NCBI GenBank assembly: GCA_019359215.1
Contig: JAHHHS010000041.1
Location: 1-58,776 of the forward strand
From: Nostoc indistinguendum CM1-VF10
Lineage (GTDB): Bacteria > Cyanobacteriota > Cyanobacteriia > Cyanobacteriales > Nostocaceae
DNA length: 58,776 nt
Direction: 5' to 3'
Part shown: positions 52,919-58,776 of the stretch, piece by piece
Layout of the letters: every line of letters begins with the position of its first letter
Numbering within the stretch: position 1 is the stretch's first letter
The notes under the pieces: generated by a model
Told to the model about the DNA's origin: nothing
The model's input: only the letters and a program-made list of their open reading frames with translations
The model's database searches: none
Program-made: the position numbers and the translations under genes

Positions 52919-55210
52919 ATGTCCATAACCACGATCGCCCCTGAGCAGGTTAACAGCATCGTTTGGAATCAGCATAACGATCCCTTTGAAATATTAGGTT
53001 CTCATCCCATAGAACAAGACGGCAAAACTGTCTGGGTTGTGCGAGCCTACTTACCAAACGCAAGTGCAGTATGGGTGGTTCTTCCTGAACAACGGAAGGA
53101 ATATCCGATGCAAACAGTGCATAATCCTCACTTCTTTGAATGCACGATTGACACTCCAGAACTGGCAAACTACCAGTTACGAATTAAAGAAGGGGAACAT
53201 GAGCGTGTCACATACGACCCTTATGCTTTCCGCTCTCCCAACTTGACAGACTTTGACTTGCATTTGTTTAGTGAAGGCAACCATCACCGGATATATGAAA
53301 AACTGGGAGCGCACCCCACGGAAATAAACGGCGTTAAGGGCGTTTATTTTGCTGTTTGGGCACCCAACGCCCGCAATGTTTCATTGCTGGGAGATTTTAA
53401 CCTTTGGGATGGACGCAAACACCAGATGCGTAAAGGCCCCACCGGAGTTTGGGAATTGTTTATTCCTGAAATCGGGGTGCGAGAGCATTATAAATATGAA
53501 ATCAAAAATTTTGAGGGACACATTTACGAAAAATCTGATCCCTACGGTTTCCAGCAGGAACCCCGCCCGAAAACGGCATCCATTGTCACTGATTTAGATG
53601 CTTATAATTGGCATGACGAAGGCTGGATGGAAAAGCGGCGTCATACTGACCCGCTCACCCAACCAGTCTCAGTTTATGAAGTGCATTTAGGATCTTGGTT
53701 ACACGCTTCGAGTGCAGAACCCGCTAAACTCCCCAATGGTGAAACTGAACCGGTAGTTGTCGTTTCTGAACTTAAGCCGGGCGCACGCTTCCTTACTTAC
53801 CGGGAACTAGCAGACCGACTCATTCCCTATGTCAAAGAATTAGGATACACCCATTTAGAATTACTGCCCATTGCGGAGCATCCCTTTGATGGTTCTTGGG
53901 GTTATCAAGTAACTGGGTACTATGCCCCCACCTCCCGTTTTGGCAGCCCCGAAGATTTCATGTATTTTGTTGACAAATGTCACCAAAATGATATAGGGGT
54001 AATTGTAGATTGGGTTCCCGGTCACTTTCCCAAAGATGGACATGGTTTAGCTTTCTTTGATGGTAGCCACCTATACGAACACGCTGATCCCCGCAAGGGC
54101 GAACACAAAGAATGGGGTACTTTGGTGTTCAACTATGGTCGTCATGAAGTTAGTAATTTTTTAGCAGCAAATGCCCTCTTCTGGTTTGACAAGTATCACA
54201 TTGACGGGATTCGTGTCGATGCTGTTGCCTCGATGCTGTATAACGATTATTGCCGCGAACCAGGAGAGTGGCTGCCCAACCAGTATGGTGGTAGAGAAAA
54301 CCTAGAAGCAGCAGATTTTCTGCGTCAGGTAAATCACATTATCTTTAGCTATTTCCCCGGTATTCTCTCAATTGCTGAAGAATCCACTTCTTGGCCGATG
54401 GTATCTTGGCCCACCTACACAGGCGGACTAGGCTTTAACTTGAAGTGGAATATGGGCTGGATGCACGATATGCTGGATTACTTCAGCATGGACCCTTGGT
54501 TCCGCCAGTTCCATCAAAACAATATCACCTTTAGTATGTGGTATAACCACAGCGAGAACTTCATGCTGGCTCTGTCCCACGATGAAGTAGTGCATGGTAA
54601 GAGCAATATCATCGGCAAAATGCCGGGGGATACATGGCAGAAGTTAGCTAATATCCGTTGTTTATTTAGCTATATGTTTGCTCACCCAGGTAAGAAAACC
54701 ATGTTTATGAGCATGGAATTTGGGCAATGGAGTGAGTGGAATGCTTGGGCTGATTTGGAGTGGCATTTATTACAGCATGAAGCCCACCAACAGTTAAAAA
54801 CGTTTTTCCGGGAATTGAACCATCTTTACCGTTCTGAACCAGTTTTGTACACCCAGGATTTTGCTGAACCTGGGTTTGAGTGGATTGACTGTAGCGACAA
54901 CCGCCATAGTGTAGTTTCCTTCATGCGTCGTGACAAGGATTCTGATGATTTTGCGATCGTCGTTTGCAATTTTACACCGCAACCCCATTCTCACTACCGC
55001 ATTGGTGTACCGCAAAAGGGATTTTATACTGAGTTGTTTAACAGTGATGCGCGTCAGTATGGCGGCAGCAATATGGGCAACTTAGGTGGTAAGTGGACAG
55101 ATGATTGGTCTTTGCACAGTCGTCCCTATTCACTGGATTTGTGTTTACCACCTTTGGGTGTGTTGATTCTCAAGTTGGATAAGAAGAAGACTGCTGAGGC
55201 ATTGCAATAA
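52919..55210 (+). CDS. glgB: 1,4-alpha-glucan branching enzyme
   Basis: 763 aa. Makes the alpha-1,6 branches of glycogen. N-terminal branching-enzyme domain and CBM48 (about 15-230: DPFEILGSHPIEQDGKTVWV, VYFAVWAPNARNVSLLGDFN). GH13 barrel with LLPIAEHPFDGSWGYQ, the nucleophile D434 in DGIRVDAVASMLY, the acid/base E487 in SIAEESTSWP, and LSHDEVVHGK. A C-terminal all-beta domain ends in LPPLGVLILKL. The length matches cyanobacterial GlgB. An ATG at 52919 follows an AT-rich leader. No other glycogen gene is adjacent. Confidence 0.96.
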   Translation: MSITTIAPEQVNSIVWNQHNDPFEILGSHPIEQDGKTVWVVRAYLPNASAVWVVLPEQRKEYPMQTVHNPHFFECTIDTPELANYQLRIKEGEHERVTYDPYAFRSPNLTDFDLHLFSEGNHHRIYEKLGAHPTEINGVKGVYFAVWAPNARNVSLLGDFNLWDGRKHQMRKGPTGVWELFIPEIGVREHYKYEIKNFEGHIYEKSDPYGFQQEPRPKTASIVTDLDAYNWHDEGWMEKRRHTDPLTQPVSVYEVHLGSWLHASSAEPAKLPNGETEPVVVVSELKPGARFLTYRELADRLIPYVKELGYTHLELLPIAEHPFDGSWGYQVTGYYAPTSRFGSPEDFMYFVDKCHQNDIGVIVDWVPGHFPKDGHGLAFFDGSHLYEHADPRKGEHKEWGTLVFNYGRHEVSNFLAANALFWFDKYHIDGIRVDAVASMLYNDYCREPGEWLPNQYGGRENLEAADFLRQVNHIIFSYFPGILSIAEESTSWPMVSWPTYTGGLGFNLKWNMGWMHDMLDYFSMDPWFRQFHQNNITFSMWYNHSENFMLALSHDEVVHGKSNIIGKMPGDTWQKLANIRCLFSYMFAHPGKKTMFMSMEFGQWSEWNAWADLEWHLLQHEAHQQLKTFFRELNHLYRSEPVLYTQDFAEPGFEWIDCSDNRHSVVSFMRRDKDSDDFAIVVCNFTPQPHSHYRIGVPQKGFYTELFNSDARQYGGSNMGNLGGKWTDDWSLHSRPYSLDLCLPPLGVLILKLDKKKTAEALQ

Positions 55211-55391
55211 CAATTAAGGGTGGGCGTCTAGCCCGCCCATAGCCAAGGGCAGACAAGATTTACACTGCACCCCACAAGATTAGATAATTTATCTGTTAGT
55301 AATTTCCAAAGGCTCATTAATGAGTATTAAAGGTAGATGAACCTAGCTCAAAGACTTGTTTACGAGTATTAATTTACGCTGAGTGTGGTTG

Positions 55392-57118
55392 CTAGAGCGC
55401 CGGTCGAGTAGAGAGTATTGACAAATTAAAAAGACTATGAAGCAGGAATGAGCGACGAATTTTCTGGTGTAATGTGGGACATACGAGCCAGAATATGAAG
55501 ATTGTGAACAACAGCCATTCTGCGGAGATCAAAAAGATTTTTCCGCAGACCAAGATAGCGAGCTTGGTCTCCTTGCCAGTAACCAATATGAGAAGACAGA
55601 ATGCTCAACACTGACACGTTGACGGAGTTGAGCGCGTCCTGCCTCAGAAGTTTGACGCTCTCGGAGTTCCACTAGTAAAGATTCATCAGGATGAATGGAA
55701 ATGGTTCGACCATGTTTGCTCTTCGTGCATTGAGCACGTAGAGGACAAGCAAAACATTCATGTTCCGGAAAGTGAACAACACCGCCTTGATGAAAGGGCA
55801 AACTGATACCATTTGGGCAGCGGGTGAGAGAATTGTCCCAATCGAGAACAAAAGCATTTTTATCAAAAAGTTTACCGTTGCGGACTTTCCAAGCTTTACA
55901 AATAATAGTTAGATCATCTGTGCGCTGTTTCACCAAATGACTGGTCAAATAAGCCCGGTCAATGTGCAATTCCTGAATAGTAACTTGTTGTTGTTTCAAA
56001 TCTGACTCAATATCTAAAGTCACTGATGCTTCAGGTGCATTGGCGCTGGTAATACCGACAGCCCTTACTATTCCTATATCTAAATCCTTGGCAATATGAC
56101 GTTTAAAACCATCAAATTTTTGACTGCGGCTTTTACGTCCATGACGCATATCTTCATCTTCAATGGAAATACGTCTATCCTTAGTAACCCCCTGACGCAG
56201 CTTTGGGGAACCATCTGCTGCCTCCTCAACATCCTGGGTTTCAATTTGTCGTGCAATTGCCAGATTTTCCTGTACTTGTTGAGCCGTTGAATCGTTCAAA
56301 TCGGTTATTTGGTTAATTTGTGATTCAACTGAGTTAAGGGTTTGTAAAATGTTTGACAGTGCTATATTTCTAGCTTCTGGATTATCCCAATCTAAGTCAA
56401 GAGCGGCTTTCAGGCTGGTTTTAGCGGCGAGATCAGCACTAAAGCTTAATGCCACATTTTCTAAACTATCTTGATTGCTTTCAGCTATTATTGATAACGC
56501 TTTTCTCAACGCATGACCTAATAAATTATAGGTATCTTCAACTCTTGCTGCTCCCCATAATGGACTTGAATCTAGGGCTATTCTTAATGAAGTTGAATTA
56601 TAGCCTCCACGAACTTTAGCCATTTCAACTGTCTTTTCAATTAACCGTCTATCAAAAGAATATGATATTAAAAGGGCACGGAATTTTACTAGCGTTCCTT
56701 TGCTGAATGGGGCTTTTTCACAATCAAGACAATCTAAAACTAGCTGCCATCTTCTATCCATTTCTATTGCTTCTATTGCCTCATCATCTGAACAAGACTG
56801 TATATGCTTGAAGGATAATGAAAAGTGCCAATTGTGCTGGTGGCACCGGGGATAGTCCAACGCTACTATCTTTAAAAATTTTGGCCAATTCTAATTGAAA
56901 ATCTGAATCAAATAGTTCGTGGCGGATCTGCCGCAAAAATACAAATAGCTTGGCTTTACGTATACGTTTTACTACCGTTGACTCTTTGAGTGATAACTCG
57001 ATGGGAGGTTGCCAGATTGGTGGACGCATTTTATACTCCTTATTCCTTGAACCTCGGAGATTGGAATCAACAAATATTGTATCTTTTGTCAACTACTTTT
57101 ACTCGACCGGCGCTCTAG
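55392..57118 (-). mobile_element. IS1182-family insertion sequence (degenerate)
   Basis: Bounded by perfect 19-bp inverted repeats CTAGAGCGCCGGTCGAGTA (55392-55410) and its complement (57100-57118). The outer CTAG on each side is probably the 4-bp palindromic target duplication known for this family. It holds a frameshifted transposase and interrupts a small gene whose N-terminal part lies at 57119-57365. Confidence 0.85.
55435..57029 (-). pseudogene. IS1182-family transposase, frameshifted
   Basis: From 57029: MRPPIWQPPIELSLKEST, then PPAQLALFIILQAYT. A frame change near 56860-56800 leads to DDEAIEAIEMDRRWQLVLDC, FDRRLIEKTVEMAK, LDSSPLWGAARVEDTYNLLG, the DDE region, CPLRAQCTKSKHGRTI and QLRQRVSVEHS. 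A second change near 55610 leads to HIGYWQGDQARYLGLRKNLFDLRRMA. Together these are the N-terminal, catalytic and C-terminal blocks of IS1182 transposases. Two frameshifts mean it is inactive unless they are decoded by slippage or are sequencing errors. Confidence 0.85.
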
Positions 57119-57365
57119 TATGATAATTCTGGATAAATTCCTCAATGTCAAAGCTGGGTGGGAGAATTTCACGGTTAGACTGAGCAGCGTTGACGCTATT
57201 AGCAACAAAAGCTAGGCTTTTATCGCCCATTTTGAATAACTTGCGGCGTTCTTGTGCAGTTAAAGCAATGCGTAAGTCCTGTTTTTGTTCAATGATTTGT
57301 AGCGCTGCTTTAATTTATTGGATATCTTTTGGCGAAAGAGTGCCTGTAATATTTTGATAAGCCAT
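57119..57365 (-). pseudogene. Small Nostoc-type hypothetical gene, interrupted
   Basis: From the ATG at 57365: MAYQNITGTLSPKDIQ, a TAA, then IKAALQIIEQ, LTAQERRKLFKMGDKSLAF and PPSFDIEEFIQNYH. The layout resembles a small family of cyanobacterial proteins of unknown function often found near mobile elements. It has an in-frame stop and is then cut by the IS1182 element. Confidence 0.55.
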
Positions 57366-57491
57366 CGTATAATTACCTGGGGATGCTAGGGATTAAGTAG
57401 CAATATTTGCCAAGTATAAGATTCCCAGAGTAAATGCGATCGCACATCTTTATTATTAGAATTTTTAGTATATTTATGATCATGTTGCATC

Positions 57492-57785
57492 ATGCCAGCC
57501 TGAGATATCTTTCATAATGCAGTCAAGCGATCGCTAGAAAAAGAAGGGTGGAAAATTACTCATGATCCCTTACCCGTTAGTTTTGAGTTAGGGGATATGT
57601 ACATTGACTTAGGAGCAGAAAAAATTCTTGCAGCAGAAAAAGAGGGAGAAAAAATTGCTGTTGAAGTTAAAAGCTTTTTTAAAACATCTGTAATTTCCGA
57701 ATTTCACACAGCTTTAGGACAGTTTATTAATTATCGGCTAGCATTATCTGAACAAGAACCAGACCGTATTCTTTATTTAGGCTAA
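57492..57785 (+). pseudogene. xisH: xisH (fdxN element excision controlling factor) with early stop
   Basis: Reads MPA, a TGA at codon 4, then DIFHNAVKRSLEKEGWKITH, DPLPV, DMYIDLGAEKILAAEKEGEK, IAVEVKSF, ALGQFINYRLALSEQEPDRILYLG. These are the XisH blocks (PD-(D/E)XK-like nuclease fold, with the D...ExK motif DLGAEK and VEVK). A C-terminal segment of about 25 residues is missing, and the frame ends after LYLG. XisH with XisI was described for excision of the 55-kb fdxN element in Anabaena; many copies are scattered in Nostoc genomes. No XisI gene follows. Confidence 0.8.
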
Positions 57786-57869
57786 GAAGTCAGCAACCAG
57801 TTCTAGGCGTTCTGAAGATAATCCATCTAGATATTGGTTGATTTGTTGACGAACTTCTATGTTGTTCAT
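57777..57869 (-). pseudogene. Antitoxin-like N-terminal fragment
   Basis: 31 codons: MNNIEVRQQINQYLDGLSSE, then RLELVADFLA and a stop. This is the start of a common cyanobacterial antitoxin type (xxQINQYLDxLSxERLxxxADFLxYL). It ends where the xisH fragment begins, the two overlapping tail to tail by nine bases. A recombination join probably destroyed both genes. Confidence 0.5.
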
Positions 57870-58037
57870 ATTTTTGAAACTCTTTTAGTTTTGGCTCTTG
57901 CGTTGGTTTTATGGTATGGCATTAAAATAGCCATTTTATAGAAAGGTTCAAAAATTTAAAATCCAGTCATAGCAAGGAATATAGGCTCTGATTAGGTTTT
58001 ATTTATTATTCGACTCCATAAAAAGAACTGAAGAGCC

Positions 58038-58505
58038 TTAGTTCTCTAATCCTGCCAGCTTCTGTTGAGCAAACTCTCGCACTTCCTCATCTGGGTCATT
58101 CTCTGCTCTGTCGCGTAACAATGGTAAAGTCTGGGAATGCTGAGGAAATTGCTTGATAATTATCTCCAGTGCAATGCGCCGAGGGTTGGTTTCATAGTCT
58201 CGCTTACGCTCAAAGGAGTCATTGACAGCGCAGTTGTAGTAAATTTCAAACAACTCAAGCTGATTTCTAAAGTGTTTGGCTAATGCTTGGATAGCTGCAC
58301 CTCGGACATTCCCAGAATTATCAGTGGCGCGGTCTTTGAGAATTGAGCCGATGTCTGGGTCATCTGGGAAATTGCTGGCTAATGCTTTGATGGCTGCACC
58401 TCGCACATTCCCAAAATTATCAGTGGCGCAGTCTTTGAGAATCGAGCGGATGTCCGGATCGTCTGGGAAATTGCTGGCTAATGCTTCGATGGCTGCACCT
58501 TGCAC
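58038..58505 (-). pseudogene. HEAT-repeat protein, C-terminal fragment
   Basis: 155 aa. Two near-identical repeats of about 31 residues (VRGAAIEALASNFPDDPD then IRSILKDCATDN, and the same with IGSILKDRATDN), then a third QALAKHF repeat and a closing NDPDEEVREFAQQKLAGL. These are HEAT/armadillo-type repeats, common at the C-terminus of NACHT or signalling proteins in Nostocales. The N-terminus is missing; the frame opens from a stop at about 58550 with a GTG at 58505 and no ribosome-binding site. I treat it as a remnant of a longer gene. Confidence 0.65.
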
Positions 58506-58526
58506 ATACCTTTCATAAATGTAGTT

Positions 58527-58655
58527 CGTCGCAGCTATACCCCAAATTTAGAAGGCGCGGCTGTAGCTGTGGTGATGGAATTCCTCTCAGATACAGAAGG
58601 TGGAGAACTATCAGTCCGCTCAACTCCACCCTACGGTAAACTCTATTATTACTAT
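58527..58655 (+). pseudogene. Uma2/DUF820 nuclease-family fragment
   Basis: Reads SYTPNLEGAAVAVVMEFLSD, TEGGELS, and PPYGKLYYYY. This matches the segment of Uma2-family (PD-(D/E)XK-like) proteins around VxVVMEFLSxTEGGEYSxxxTYPPGKWxFYE. Only the middle third is left, and a different sequence follows. It overlaps no other coding remnant. Confidence 0.6.
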
Positions 58656-58751
58656 ACTTTTGCAGTTTTTCTACTTCAGAAACGAGTAATAATACTCACG
58701 ATATGAAAAGAGGAGGTAAGCTGTTAAGCATTTAATTTGCACATTGAGATT

Positions 58752-58776
58752 GCAGGGGGGCAGGGGGCAGGGAGCA
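58752..58776. repeat. Start of a G-rich hairpin repeat
   Basis: GCAGGGGGGCAGGGGGCAGG up to the window edge, the same unit found inside cobN inserts 1, 2 and 4. The partner arm lies outside the window. Confidence 0.6.

Noticed and set aside
58500..58706. 68-aa frame as a complete gene
   Set aside because: Only the middle part resembles Uma2; ends are unrelated, so it is treated as a fragment.

Overview
The window comes from a filamentous, heterocyst-type cyanobacterium of the Nostoc/Anabaena group (Nostocales). Evidence: many HIP1 sites (GCGATCGC), heptameric short tandem repeats, a FurA-SigC gene pair, giant Ser/Thr kinase-histidine kinase hybrids, cyanobacterial proteins such as a TxlA-like thioredoxin, and remnants of nifH and xisH. 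No rRNA, CRISPR array or phage was seen; there is one tRNA, tRNA-Pro(CGG). The species call is inference from gene content.

Layout. 1-2.4 kb: an IS5-type transposase stub, then a TetR regulator coupled to a CrtI-like desaturase. 3-7.8 kb: a beta-helix protein, an IS630 remnant, a membrane-anchored hydrolase-like protein, a Yip1 membrane protein and a glutamate-cysteine ligase. 8.2-16.3 kb: a two-gene signalling operon, a 2027-aa Ser/Thr kinase-ATPase-GAF-histidine kinase-receiver protein followed by a receiver-PAS-histidine kinase-receiver protein. 16.6-22.7 kb: a GAF protein overlapping a Tat-exported phosphoesterase, a proline-rich membrane protein with an ATP-grasp enzyme, NanE, and a GAF histidine kinase. 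22.8-32.7 kb: cobN, a peptidoglycan-binding protein, furA (convergent), sigC, gpsA and lipA. 32.8-37 kb: tRNA-Pro, a perfect 211-bp tandem duplication, an ABC-2 permease, a dedA stub, exoD, two small membrane/secreted proteins and txlA. 37-39.4 kb is a degraded patch: a GGDEF stub and an IS1-type element sitting inside the first codons of a nifH remnant. 39.4-55.2 kb: small unknown genes, ligA, a VWA protein, a glycerophosphodiesterase, a PEP-CTERM protein, a methyltransferase, a haem-oxygenase-like iron enzyme, ftsI with an ftsL-like partner, a small lipoprotein and glgB. 55.4-58.8 kb is a second graveyard: an IS1182-type element inside a broken small gene, xisH with an early stop, an antitoxin stub, a HEAT-repeat fragment and a Uma2 fragment.

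The most striking theme is invasion of protein-coding DNA by the repeats that normally lie between genes. CobN carries four in-frame low-complexity inserts made of heptamers and G/C hairpins. GlpQ carries two palindromic inserts, and the IS1 transposase carries two, one of which breaks its frame. The same repeat families occur between genes here (20.7, 28.9, 46.2, 48.4, 52.7 and 58.75 kb). The second notable item is the IS1 insertion with an 8-bp near-identical target duplication that splits the NifH N-terminus. The third is the conserved convergent arrangement of the peptidoglycan-binding gene and furA, which in Anabaena PCC 7120 produces an antisense RNA to furA.
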